Assembly: GCA_026419705.1 (NCBI GenBank)
Contig: JANZYY010000113.1
Coordinates: 1 to 11,475, forward strand
DNA: 11,475 nucleotides
DNA from: Fischerella sp.
GTDB taxonomy: Bacteria; Cyanobacteriota; Cyanobacteriia; Cyanobacteriales; Nostocaceae
Direction of reading: 5' to 3'
This document shows positions 1 through 6,720 of this stretch, one piece after another (the stretch's first letter is position 1; each line of letters opens with the position of its first letter). A program made the position numbers and the translations under genes. The notes below the pieces were generated by a model that saw only the letters and a list, made by a program, of their open reading frames with translations, made no database searches and had not been told where the DNA came from.

Positions 1-96
1 GATCTCAGTCACGCCGATCTCACCCGTACCAATCTGCGGGGGGCAAATTTGCAAGGAGCCATTATGCCCGACGGTTCCATCCACAATGGAAATTAG
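1..96 (+). CDS. Pentapeptide-repeat protein, C-terminal end only
   Basis: The first 31 codons of the window read in frame 1 as pentapeptide repeats of the A(D/N)LxX type (ADLTR, TNLRG, ANLQG) and finish with AIMPDGSIHNGN before a TAG at 94-96. The gene start lies to the left of the window. The tail closely resembles that of the next gene (GAIMPDGRIYGV), so the two are probably tandem paralogues. Pentapeptide repeats fold into a right-handed quadrilateral beta-helix. The function of this protein cannot be told from the fragment. Confidence 0.85.
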   Translation, partial: DLSHADLTRTNLRGANLQGAIMPDGSIHNGN

Positions 97-130
97 CTAC
101 TTGCAAACAGCAATTGGGAGGTGCGAACAG

Positions 131-826
131 GTGAATATTAACGCGAGTGAGTTACTGGAACAGTACGCAACTGGAAAACGAGACTTTCGGGGATTTGACT
201 TGAACGGAGCAGACTTTCACCGAGCCATTTTAAAGGAAATAACCTTGCAGGATAGCAATTTAATCGGAGCGAACTTAAGTGGGGCTGATTTGGAAGCAGC
301 AGACTTGAGTGGTGCAAACTTGATTGGAGCGAACTTAAGTGGGGCAAATTTGATTGGAGTCAACCTGAGCGGGACTGACTTGATGGGAGCAAATTTGGTT
401 GGAGCGAAGCTAGAAAATGCGTACTGCGTGGAAGCAAATTTAAATGGAGCCAATCTCAATGGTGCTAACTTGAGGAGGGCGAATTTGAGTGAAGCATCTC
501 TAAGTGGAGCAAATTTGGCTGAAACTGTCTTGAGTGCGACCTTAATAGATGCTAATTTAAGCGGAACCAATTTTTGCCGTGCCAGTTTAATTGAGGCCGA
601 TCTCCAGCGGGCAAATTTGAGTGGAGCCAACTTAGCCGGAACTAACCTTTCCAAGACTAATCTCAGGGGAGCTAACCTAGCAGAAGCCAATTTGAGCGGA
701 GCAAGCTTAAAAGAAGCTGATTTGAGAGAAGCTGATTTGACTGGAGCCAACTTGCATAGAGAAAGTTTGTACGAGGCAAATTTCCAAGGTGCAATTATGC
801 CTGATGGTAGAATTTATGGTGTTTGA
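131..826 (+). CDS. Pentapeptide-repeat protein (231 aa)
   Basis: Almost the whole protein is tandem A(D/N)LxX repeats (for example ANLSG, ADLEA, ANLIG, ANLNG), ending in ANFQG-AIMPDG. This predicts a right-handed quadrilateral beta-helix rod. There is no signal peptide, membrane segment or catalytic domain. The frame is open from an ATG at 86, inside the previous gene, but I chose GTG 131. It is preceded by GGGAGG (117-122) with 8 nt spacing, and it gives the N-terminus MNINASELLEQYATGKRDF, which looks like the usual non-repeat cap of cyanobacterial members. With that start the gene lies 34 bp after the previous pentapeptide gene, probably in the same transcript. Cyanobacteria carry many such proteins, mostly of unknown role. 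A few family members elsewhere protect DNA gyrase, but nothing here points to that. Confidence 0.9.
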   Translation: MNINASELLEQYATGKRDFRGFDLNGADFHRAILKEITLQDSNLIGANLSGADLEAADLSGANLIGANLSGANLIGVNLSGTDLMGANLVGAKLENAYCVEANLNGANLNGANLRRANLSEASLSGANLAETVLSATLIDANLSGTNFCRASLIEADLQRANLSGANLAGTNLSKTNLRGANLAEANLSGASLKEADLREADLTGANLHRESLYEANFQGAIMPDGRIYGV

Positions 827-939
827 TTGCTATCTTGTATAAGTATTAGTTAAAGTCAAGAACATTCCTACTTGCGAGGGTCGCTATTACCTGTGGGCAT
901 ATATATGGTTGAGGTAGGAAGTCGCCTAATCAAACAACC

Positions 940-1557
940 ATGCCAGCCCAATCCAAAATTCAGACAGTCAATCCCAAAATCGAAAGAATCGCCAATATTT
1001 TGCGCCTTATCGGTTGGGTTAGCTTTTGGTTACAGGCTGGACTGGGAGTTGCTTCCGCGTTGATGTTGGTATTCGCGATTTCCGGTCGTAGTTTTAGTCA
1101 AGCAGTAGCACCTACCCCAGGAGTACCAGTTACCAACTACAGTCAAGGAACAACCCCCGGAGTTAGCATTAGTATCTTTTGGGGAGTTTGTGGCATTTTA
1201 GCACTGCTATTTGGTATTTACCTGGCTTTTAGTATTACTCGCTTTGCGAGGCGACTTTGCAATCCCAATCCAGACTTGCATCCAAAAAAAGCAGACGTAA
1301 TGAAAGTATTGCGGATTGCAATCATCACAGGTTTCCTGGGAATGCTGCTAACAATTCTGGGGGGAGGGGCTGGTATAAGTGTTCTGCTGTCAAAATCGAT
1401 TGCTCAACCACAAGGCGTAGCAATATATGACCCGAATCGGATCATTCGCTCACTTGATATCTTCGTTGCAATGGCAAGTATGACTGGTATCACCGCTCAT
1501 TACATCGCGACAGTCGCTTCTTTAGGATTGTTTAACTGGTTACATCCTCAGTTGTAA
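940..1557 (+). CDS. DUF3611 family integral membrane protein
   Basis: A 205 aa protein with four likely membrane segments at about residues 21-48, 77-99, 124-151 and 170-199. The loop between the first two is Pro/Gly/Thr-rich, and a basic stretch (RFARRLCNPNPDLHPKK) follows the second. Length, topology and the C-terminal segment with TGITAHYIATVASLGLFNWL match the cyanobacterial/plastid DUF3611 family. To my knowledge this family includes the plant chloroplast envelope protein Tic21/PIC1, which has been linked to both protein import and iron transport; that link is family knowledge, not visible here. The start is ATG 940, and the only SD-like sequence (GAGGTAGG, about 910) is rather far upstream. 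The gene is probably transcribed separately from the pentapeptide gene, since 113 bp lie between them. Exact substrate or role is unknown. Confidence 0.85.
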   Translation: MPAQSKIQTVNPKIERIANILRLIGWVSFWLQAGLGVASALMLVFAISGRSFSQAVAPTPGVPVTNYSQGTTPGVSISIFWGVCGILALLFGIYLAFSITRFARRLCNPNPDLHPKKADVMKVLRIAIITGFLGMLLTILGGGAGISVLLSKSIAQPQGVAIYDPNRIIRSLDIFVAMASMTGITAHYIATVASLGLFNWLHPQL

Positions 1558-1617
1558 TAAGTTGTCAAAGAGAGTATTTTATGTCGAGCTAAAGCTAAAA
1601 ATTTTACAAAACAACAA

Positions 1618-1653
1618 GTTGTAGAGACGTTTGCGAGCGAGCGCCTCTACAAC
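1618..1653. repeat. Hairpin repeat of the GTAGAG type, possible bidirectional terminator
   Basis: GTTGTAGAGACG (1618-1629) and CGCCTCTACAAC (1642-1653) form a 12 bp inverted repeat with one mismatch and a 12 nt loop. It lies between two converging genes and is followed, 13 nt on, by a run of eight T. On the minus strand the downstream sequence is also T-rich. A hairpin with the same GTAGAGACG core occurs at 8779-8806. This looks like a dispersed cyanobacterial palindromic repeat that may also end transcription. Confidence 0.55.
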
Positions 1654-1683
1654 ACAGACAGATGTATTTTTTTTGCTCGAAAT

Positions 1684-1956
1684 TCAACCAACTAATGGCA
1701 GACCTCTGAGAGAATAGAGCAAATTGCCAACGATGTTAAGTACCACAAATGCCAATATTGGAGAGAAATCTATACCTCCCAGAGGGGGAATGATGTTACG
1801 GAAAATATTCAAATAAGGGTCGGTGATCTGACTCAAAGCAGCAAATGGTTGATTATACCAGTTGATATTTGGGAACCATGACAGCAGAACCCTAATAATT
1901 AGTAGGGTGCTGTAAATCTGGATAAAAGTAGCCAGTGTGGCAATCAGTAAATGCAT
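1684..1956 (-). CDS. yggT: YggT family (Ycf19-like) small membrane protein
   Basis: The frame is open from GTG 2061 (125 aa), but the family begins at the internal ATG 1956 (MHLLIATLATFIQIYS), giving 90 aa, the usual cyanobacterial length. An AAAAGGAAA stretch lies upstream of that ATG. Two hydrophobic segments (about 4-26 and 64-83) flank a conserved polar part: LLSWFPNINW, then NQPFAALSQITDPYLN and a PPLGGIDFSPI turn. These are hallmark YggT motifs. Relatives include plastid Ycf19/YLMG and CCB3; proposed roles are in cytochrome b6f cofactor assembly and nucleoid or thylakoid organisation. The bacterial function remains poorly defined. It lies downstream of a small membrane-protein gene on the same strand, 136 bp away, with a TATAAG box (2004-1999, minus strand) that could be its own -10. 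Confidence 0.88.
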   Translation of the reverse strand: MHLLIATLATFIQIYSTLLIIRVLLSWFPNINWYNQPFAALSQITDPYLNIFRNIIPPLGGIDFSPILAFVVLNIVGNLLYSLRGLPLVG

Positions 1957-2092
1957 GGATGAATCGGTTTCCTTTTCTGCGTAAGTGTCCACTGCGATCT
2001 TATATTTTGATTTTAAGGTAGCTCTGGTCATGGTGTATGCAGCTGTAGGGGCATTTACCACGCTCGTGCTTCATCTGCTTTTACAAACTCCT

Positions 2093-2446
2093 TTAGGCGT
2101 CTTTGGTGAGCGACCTCTCATTAGCTATTTGACCAGAATTACTGTTCACATTCCCCAACTGCTGTCGCACTTCATCAATTGTGGCATTCAACTGGGCAAT
2201 TTTATCTTCTAGCGATCGCCGCGCTGTTTCTATTTCTAGGCTATCGCTTTCTGAAGCTCTCATCTGACGCCGTTTGGAAGATGCTTTTTTTGCTTCTGTT
2301 GGGCTACTGGGAATTTCCTCTTCTTGTTGGGCTGCTAGTTCGTGATTGTGACGAGAAGCAACAATAGTACCTAATACTCCACCGACTACACCGCCAATTA
2401 TTGCTCCAAAGAAAAAACCACTTGCAAAACCATCACGCTGACTCAT
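2093..2446 (-). CDS. Small membrane-anchored coiled-coil protein, function unknown
   Basis: I chose ATG 2446 (MSQRDGFASG, 117 aa) over an in-frame start at 2464, because GGTGG sits just upstream of it and MSQRDGF directly precedes the membrane segment. Residues 8-31 form one glycine-rich hydrophobic segment (GFFFGAIIGGVVGGVLGTIVASR) with GxxxG spacing, which suggests helix packing in the membrane. Next come an acidic stretch (QQEEEIP), a basic/serine linker (about 51-65) and an amphipathic helix with heptad character (about 68-98, LEDKIAQLNATIDEVRQQL) that probably forms a coiled coil. The tail is polar. The architecture resembles YtxH-like proteins, but I cannot assign a family firmly. It lies between upp and yggT on the same strand. 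Confidence 0.75.
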   Translation of the reverse strand: MSQRDGFASGFFFGAIIGGVVGGVLGTIVASRHNHELAAQQEEEIPSSPTEAKKASSKRRQMRASESDSLEIETARRSLEDKIAQLNATIDEVRQQLGNVNSNSGQIANERSLTKDA

Positions 2447-2522
2447 ATCTTTACCACCAATCATAATGCTGCACTTTTGGGTTGTTTGTTTACTACTTTC
2501 TTAGTTCTAGCTGCATACTAGC

Positions 2523-3173
2523 TTAAGTCCCAAAGGTGCGATCGCCTGCATCTCCCAAACCGGGTACGATAAATCCTTGACTGTTAACTGTCTCATCTAT
2601 TGTGGCAGTGTAAATTATTAAATCCGGATATGCTGTTCCTAATTTTTGTAAAGCTGGAGGAGCTGCCACTACACATACAATACGTGTTAAGGACGGCTCA
2701 ACACCCCGCTGTGTCAATTCTTCCATTGCTTTCACGATTGACCCTCCGGTTGCTAGCATTGGATCGGTAATCAATACCCGCGTTTGGGGATGAAATTTTT
2801 CTGGAAGTTTATTTAAATAACAAGAAGGTTGTAGCGTAGTTTCATTTCGTTCCAAGCCAAGATGATAAATCGATGCTAAAGGCAGCAATGTCTGTGCTCC
2901 TTCTAGTAATCCTAATCCTGCCCGCAGAATTGGTATAACTGCCATTGGCACTTCCGGGTCAATTAAAGTTGCAGGACAAGAAGCTAGGGGACTGTGCACT
3001 GTTGTTTCTTGAGTGGGTAACCATTCTCGGGCTGCTTCATAGGTAAGCCAACGTCCCAATTCAGTCATGGCAGTGCGAAATAATACTGAAGGTGTAGCAG
3101 CATCGCGGGCAACTGCCAGCCAATGCTTGATCAGAGGGTGGGGTGGAACATAAACACGCAATTGTAGCGTCAT
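2523..3173 (-). CDS. upp: Uracil phosphoribosyltransferase (pyrimidine salvage)
   Basis: Cytosolic enzyme that makes UMP and pyrophosphate from uracil and PRPP. From ATG 3173 (MTLQLRVYVPPHPLIKHWL) it is 216 aa, close to the usual length; the frame stays open to 3218, but the additional 15 residues are not family-like. The diagnostic motifs are all present: ILRAGLGLLEG (about 82-92), the PRPP-binding loop LITDPMLATGGS (134-145), and the uracil-binding C-terminal stretch GFIVPGLGDAGDRTFG (200-215). The N-terminal RVYVPPHPLIKHW and RTAMTELGRWLTYEAAREWLP are typical too. It is intact. It is the first gene of a minus-strand run (upp, small membrane protein, yggT). Its 5' side faces the crtH regulatory region, so the two transcripts diverge. 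A HIP1 octamer sits inside the 3' end of the gene (2538-2545). Confidence 0.96.
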   Translation of the reverse strand: MTLQLRVYVPPHPLIKHWLAVARDAATPSVLFRTAMTELGRWLTYEAAREWLPTQETTVHSPLASCPATLIDPEVPMAVIPILRAGLGLLEGAQTLLPLASIYHLGLERNETTLQPSCYLNKLPEKFHPQTRVLITDPMLATGGSIVKAMEELTQRGVEPSLTRIVCVVAAPPALQKLGTAYPDLIIYTATIDETVNSQGFIVPGLGDAGDRTFGT

Positions 3174-3296
3174 GGCCAAAAAAGGCGTTTTGCGATCGGA
3201 TAACAACTGAAACATCATAATACTCTTTCTGATATCCGGCTATCAGCTCGAATAAATGCCAAACCTAAAATTATTGCAAAATTTTCGCATTAATAG

Positions 3297-3326
3297 TTGA
3301 CATTATTTCTCAATCAAAGTTATATT
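3297..3326 (+). promoter_or_regulatory. Near-consensus sigma-70-type promoter
   Basis: A perfect -35 hexamer TTGACA (3297-3302) is followed after 18 bp by TATATT (3321-3326), one mismatch from TATAAT. Transcription should start near 3333. This is the clearest promoter in the window. It lies 165 bp before crtH and directly upstream of an intrinsic terminator, so it seems to drive a short RNA or a leader. Confidence 0.6.
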
Positions 3327-3332
3327 GATAAT

Positions 3333-3405
3333 CAGTGTTCTCCTCTCTTTAAGGATCGGCAGACGGGATTAGCCAGCGGTTGCAGGCTCGTCCCTCTTTT
3401 TTTTT
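3333..3405 (+). ncRNA. Candidate small RNA or attenuated leader upstream of crtH
   Basis: A promoter at 3297-3326 and a terminator ending at 3405 delimit a transcript of about 70 nt with no open reading frame of note. Its 5' part is an unpaired pyrimidine-rich stretch (TTCTCCTCTCTTTAAGG, about 3338-3354), followed by the terminator hairpin. I do not recognise it as Yfr1, as the Yfr2 family (no GGAAACA loop) or as 6S RNA. The 5' stretch CCTCTCTTTAA (3342-3352) can also pair with TTAAGGGAAGG (3413-3423) beyond the terminator: ten of eleven positions, two of them G-U. This leaves open a read-through leader with an alternative fold controlling crtH. The existence of the RNA is inferred from signals only; the start position is approximate. 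Confidence 0.5.
3365..3405 (+). terminator. Rho-independent terminator, followed by an alternative hairpin
   Basis: GGGA (3365-3368) pairs with TCCC (3391-3394), and AGCC (3371-3374) with GGCT (3385-3388). An inner GC/GC pairing closes a GGTT loop. The stem is followed by TC and nine T (3397-3405). CCTCT (3393-3397) can instead pair perfectly with AGAGG (3408-3412), which would break the outer terminator stem and trap the T-run in a loop. The terminator shape is plain; the switch between folds is inference. Confidence 0.65.
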
Positions 3406-3490
3406 GCAGAGGTTAAGGGAAGGAAAATACGTATGCTGCGGCAGTTTTTATGTAAAATATACTACGTTTGTTTACAGTAAATATTAGGAA

Positions 3491-5032
3491 ATGAGTAATT
3501 CCGTGCCTGCGATTTCTTGCTCCCAATCCCTAGCTCTTAGTCCCTATTATGATGCGATCGTCATTGGCTCTGGAATTGGTGGTTTGGTGACAGCGACTCA
3601 ATTGGCAGTCAAAGGTGCCAAAGTGCTCGTACTAGAACGCTATCTCATTCCGGGGGGCAGTGCTGGTTATTTTGAACGACAAGGCTATCGCTTCGATGTT
3701 GGTGCATCGATGATTTTCGGATTTGGACAACGCGGTACCACTAACTTCCTCACCCGTGCCTTAAACGCCGTTAACGTCAGTTTAGAAGTTATTCCCGATT
3801 TTGTACAGATTCACTACCATCTGCCCGACAATATAGACATCAAGGTAGAGCGAACCTATGAAAAGTTTTTGCACAATTTGATTGCGTATTTTCCCCATGA
3901 AGCCAAGGGAATTCGCCGTTTTTATGATGAATGTTGGCAAGTCTTTAACAGCTTAAATTGCATGGAACTATTATCTCTAGAAGAACCCCGCTATTTGCTG
4001 CGGATGTTTTTTCAGCACCCTTTGGCTTGTCTGAGGTTGCTAAAGTATCTACCGCAAAATGCTGGAGATGTGGCACGGCGCTATATTAAAGACCCCCTAT
4101 TGTTGAAATTTATCGATATGGAATGTTATTGCTGGTCGGTAGTGACAGCAGATCTGACACCCATGATTAATGCGGGTATGGTGTTTTCTGACAGGCATTA
4201 TGGTGGGGTCAATTATCCTAAAGGTGGTGTAGGACAAATCGCCCAAAAGCTTGTAGAGGGTCTTGTTCGGAATGGAGGTAAAATTAAATACCAAGCTCGA
4301 GTGACGCAAATTCTCATAGAAAAAGGACGAGCTGTTGGTGTAAAGTTAGCTAACGGTCAAATTTATCGTGCCAAACGCATTGTCTCTAATGCTACACGCT
4401 GGGATACTTTTACGAAATTAATTTTACCCGAAAAAATTCTGCCTAATGAGAAAAAGTGGCAGCAAAACTACCAGAAATCACCCAGCTTTTTGAGTTTGCA
4501 TATGGGTGTTGAGGCATCAATTCTACCAGCAAAGACAGAGTGTCATCACATTTTGTTAGAAGATTGGGGAAAAATGACAGCACCGGAAGGTACAATTTTT
4601 GTGTCAATTCCCACATTGCTCGACCCAGATTTAGCACCAGCTGGTTATCATATCATTCATGCATTCACACCACACTGGATAGATGATTGGCTCTTGCTTT
4701 CTACAAAGGATTATGAAGCGAAGAAGGAAGAGGCGGCTGGACGAATCATAGACCGACTGGAGAAAATTTTTCCGGGGTTAGACGCCGGGTTAGATTATCT
4801 GGAAGTGGGGACGCCACGCACCCATCGTCGCTTTTTGGGTCGAGAGGATGGTACTTACGGACCTATTCCTCAACGCAAGTTGCGGGGTTTGCTAGCAATG
4901 CCATTTAATAGAACTGCAATTCCAGGACTGTATTGTGTGGGAGATAGCACCTTTCCCGGCCAGGGATTGAATGCGGTGGCGTTTTCTGGATTTGCCTGCG
5001 CCCACCGCATCGCGTTAGATTTGGGATTATGA
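3491..5032 (+). CDS. crtH: Carotene cis-trans isomerase (CrtH/CrtISO)
   Basis: A 513 aa flavoprotein of the CrtI-like phytoene desaturase superfamily, the isomerase branch: it converts poly-cis lycopene (prolycopene) to all-trans lycopene in the cyanobacterial/plant-type carotenoid pathway, at the membrane. The N-terminal FAD-binding Rossmann fold is clear: DAIVIGSGIGG (21-31, GxGxxG at 26-31) and the ribose-binding acidic end VLVLER (45-50). The CrtISO-type block PGGSAGYFERQGYRFDVGASMIFGF follows. Near the C-terminus is GLYCVGDSTFPGQGLNAVAFSGFACAHRIA, the second flavin-contacting region. Residues 1-19 form a short polar extension before the fold. AGGAA lies immediately before the ATG (3486-3490), closer than an ideal SD. 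A TATACT box at 3458-3463 could give a short-leader transcript in addition to read-through from the promoter at 3297. The stop overlaps the next gene (ATGA). Confidence 0.95.
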   Translation: MSNSVPAISCSQSLALSPYYDAIVIGSGIGGLVTATQLAVKGAKVLVLERYLIPGGSAGYFERQGYRFDVGASMIFGFGQRGTTNFLTRALNAVNVSLEVIPDFVQIHYHLPDNIDIKVERTYEKFLHNLIAYFPHEAKGIRRFYDECWQVFNSLNCMELLSLEEPRYLLRMFFQHPLACLRLLKYLPQNAGDVARRYIKDPLLLKFIDMECYCWSVVTADLTPMINAGMVFSDRHYGGVNYPKGGVGQIAQKLVEGLVRNGGKIKYQARVTQILIEKGRAVGVKLANGQIYRAKRIVSNATRWDTFTKLILPEKILPNEKKWQQNYQKSPSFLSLHMGVEASILPAKTECHHILLEDWGKMTAPEGTIFVSIPTLLDPDLAPAGYHIIHAFTPHWIDDWLLLSTKDYEAKKEEAAGRIIDRLEKIFPGLDAGLDYLEVGTPRTHRRFLGREDGTYGPIPQRKLRGLLAMPFNRTAIPGLYCVGDSTFPGQGLNAVAFSGFACAHRIALDLGL

Positions 5033-5277
5033 GCAACATAGTAAACCCATTGTATACTCCACGCATTCACGCCGGAGAGTGTGTGGCTCTGAGAGCTTTT
5101 TTACTCAACCGCCAACATTCTCTCAACAAGGACTGGCGAGTGGCTAAACGTGCTGAATGCAAAAAGCAAATTCAAAAAGTGCTAGACCAATTCATTGAGG
5201 GATTTGACTCTAAACAAGCATCTAAACTCGATATTTACACCACTTTACAAACAGGGAAAAACAGTTATGAATTATGA
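5029..5277 (+). CDS. Small protein overlapping the crtH stop, unknown function
   Basis: An 82 aa frame whose ATG overlaps the crtH stop in an ATGA junction, the classic arrangement for translational coupling. Its own last 11 bp overlap the start of the zinc-ribbon gene. The product is soluble and strongly basic in the middle (NRQHSLNKDWRVAKRAECKKQIQKVLDQFIEGFD, split by a likely helix), with two cysteines (18, 44), no membrane segment and no recognised domain. The position within a tight gene chain is the main support. Composition is protein-like, but I do not know the family, and it could be a chance frame that bridges crtH and the next gene. Confidence 0.5.
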   Translation: MSNIVNPLYTPRIHAGECVALRAFLLNRQHSLNKDWRVAKRAECKKQIQKVLDQFIEGFDSKQASKLDIYTTLQTGKNSYEL

Positions 5278-5584
5278 AAAGCCAAAAAAGAGAAATCCCC
5301 AAGAAACTGAGTCTAGTAAACAATATAAGCCTAGACCTCGGAGCGAACAAGGAGAACCACAAGCTTGTCAGCACCTTCGCCTTTTGGACTGCAACAAGCC
5401 AGTTAGCAGAGCTATCTTTGAGTGCTATCACTGTCAGGAAGGACTATTGTGCGAATACAAAAATGTTTTACCAGTCCAAGATATTGATGTTCGCTGCCCC
5501 AGCTGTGGCAAAATTGCTATTAAGTTGATAGGACAAGAGGTGATCTCAACAACAGTAATCCCCTCACCTTGGAAGTCAGTATAA
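5267..5584 (+). CDS. Small zinc-ribbon protein, unknown function
   Basis: From ATG 5267 (MNYEKPKKRN, 105 aa). CAGGG lies about 10 nt upstream; an in-frame upstream start at 5195 would lie deep in the previous gene and is less likely. The first 33 residues are polar and basic and probably disordered. After them come seven cysteines: 34, 42, 53, 56, 62, 77 and 80. The pairs FECYHC (CxxC, 53-56) and RCPSC (CxxC, 77-80) form a typical zinc-ribbon knuckle pair about 20 residues apart, with predicted beta-strands around them (DIDVRCPSCGKIAIKLIGQEV). Such ribbons bind nucleic acid or proteins; the ligand is unknown here. The gene overlaps its upstream neighbour by 11 bp and probably belongs to the crtH transcript. 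Confidence 0.75.
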   Translation: MNYEKPKKRNPQETESSKQYKPRPRSEQGEPQACQHLRLLDCNKPVSRAIFECYHCQEGLLCEYKNVLPVQDIDVRCPSCGKIAIKLIGQEVISTTVIPSPWKSV

Positions 5585-5605
5585 ACTGTAATGCCTTACT
5601 GATAC

Positions 5606-5634
5606 AAAGAAGTTGGTAAAGGTAACTCTTTTCT
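5606..5634 (+). terminator. Weak possible terminator after the crtH gene group
   Basis: AAAG (5606-5609) and AGTT (5611-5614) pair with AACT and CTTT (5624-5631), with one bulged A and a 9 nt loop, followed by T-rich sequence. The stem is AT-rich and weak. Its place between converging genes is the main reason to list it. Confidence 0.3.
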
Positions 5635-5669
5635 CCTAATTCCACTTGCTTCATGCGGGTGGTCTTTAT

Positions 5670-6509
5670 TTAAAGCGAATTAGTATTAACCCATCGCACC
5701 GGATCCAATTGATAGTAGCGTTGCAGTAACTCATAGAGCGACGGATGCTGCTTCAGCAATTGCTGCGGTTTTTCAAAGAATGTTTCAGTCACCACAGCAA
5801 AAAATTCTGCAGGATTAGTTGCACCATAATCATCTATGACGCTTTTAATACCTCTTTGAACATCACTACAAAGTTGTTGATATTCTTCTGTCATCACTCT
5901 AGACCAGATGAGATAATCTGATTTTCGTGGCAAAATCGGAACTCCCTCGGCTTTACCATCTTCTTGATCTAACTGATGGGCGAATTCATGCAGAACAACA
6001 TTATGTCCATCACTCCAGTTGCGAGTATCTTGCTGCACTTGTTCCCAAGACAGTATCACTTGATCCTTACTCCATGATTCCCCCAATCTTGCCACGCGCC
6101 TTTCTTCTACAATATAATTGCTAGAGGCGACGACTTCATTAACAATATAGATACTGGGATAAATCAGAATTGAACGAAGTTTAGGGAAGTATTCTCCTCG
6201 CTCATTAAGCAAGAGTAAACAGGCGATAGCAGCAATAGTTAGTTTTATTTCTTCTGTCACTTGCAATCCTTTACAGCCGATGAATTGTTTTTCGGCTAAA
6301 AAGACTTGGATATGTCCCTGAAGCCGTCTGCGTTCATCGGGAGAAAGGCGGGAGTAAATATGAAGATTATTTTCAATAATGGCGTTCCAAAGTGGAGGAA
6401 AAGGGCGATGTTTCAAACGCTTTCTTCGCTGTTTAGTTAGGATGGGACTGACTAAAATTCCAGTGATGATTAACCCAATAACGAGAAAAACAATTATTGT
6501 TTCGACCAT
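5670..6509 (-). CDS. mtfA: MtfA-like zinc-dependent peptidase (M90) with membrane anchor
   Basis: A 279 aa protein. Residues 4-22 form one hydrophobic segment followed by a basic stretch (KQRRKRLKHRPFP), which suggests an N-terminal anchor with the peptidase on the cytoplasmic side. The catalytic motif is HEFAH (174-178) in VVLHEFAHQLDQEDG, and E235 in NPAEFFAVVTETFFE is the likely third zinc ligand; the spacing of 61 residues is close to that of E. coli MtfA. Other family signatures are RRRLQGHIQVFLAEKQFIGC (about 60-79) and LGESWSKDQVILSWEQV. E. coli MtfA interacts with the glucose repressor Mlc, but its bacterial relatives are broader, so a role in sugar-transport control should not be assumed here. 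The start is ATG 6509 with GGAAAG about 12 nt upstream. It converges with the crtH group. Confidence 0.9.
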   Translation of the reverse strand: MVETIIVFLVIGLIITGILVSPILTKQRRKRLKHRPFPPLWNAIIENNLHIYSRLSPDERRRLQGHIQVFLAEKQFIGCKGLQVTEEIKLTIAAIACLLLLNERGEYFPKLRSILIYPSIYIVNEVVASSNYIVEERRVARLGESWSKDQVILSWEQVQQDTRNWSDGHNVVLHEFAHQLDQEDGKAEGVPILPRKSDYLIWSRVMTEEYQQLCSDVQRGIKSVIDDYGATNPAEFFAVVTETFFEKPQQLLKQHPSLYELLQRYYQLDPVRWVNTNSL

Positions 6510-6720
6510 TGATTTTTACAGCTTTCCGCTGTCTAATTAACTGATAGGGCTTTTTGACGATCTCACATTGATTATGCCTAAAAACTCTATCCCGCCTTGC
6601 TGTTATCCATAATGCATAACAGCTGATGCACCGGCGTTGCCCATTGGGGAGATAAAGGCGGCAATTATTTGTATGATTTGAAACCTTTTTTGTTTCTGGT
6701 TTCTGGTTGTGATTTTGCAA
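6433..6720 (-). other. Cysteine-rich frame, possible frameshifted C-terminal part of the HTH gene
   Basis: This minus-strand frame, opening at TTG 6720, lies one base out of frame with the HTH gene and contains NNCRLYLPNGQRRCISCYALW, here split as C20, C31 and C34. The pattern PNG-x-RRC-xx-C resembles the zinc-finger stretches of small phage or HNH-type proteins. A -1 shift at an A6 run (6691-6686) would fuse it directly to the HTH. It overlaps the first 77 bp of mtfA, so at least its 3' part is likely fortuitous. It may be a pseudogene remnant, a sequencing indel or chance. Confidence 0.25.

Noticed and set aside
217..750. A 177-codon minus-strand open frame rich in KLAPLKLAS-like repeats
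   Set aside because: It is the antisense shadow of the pentapeptide-repeat gene; the regular repeat keeps the opposite strand free of stops. It has no start signal or recognisable fold.
872..1063. A 63-codon plus-strand frame overlapping the start of the DUF3611 gene
   Set aside because: Overlaps a well supported membrane-protein gene in another frame and has no protein-family character.
1985..2367. Two hydrophobic plus-strand frames (1985-2212, 2179-2367)
   Set aside because: They run antisense to the small membrane-protein gene and the yggT upstream region; their hydrophobicity mirrors the opposite strand.
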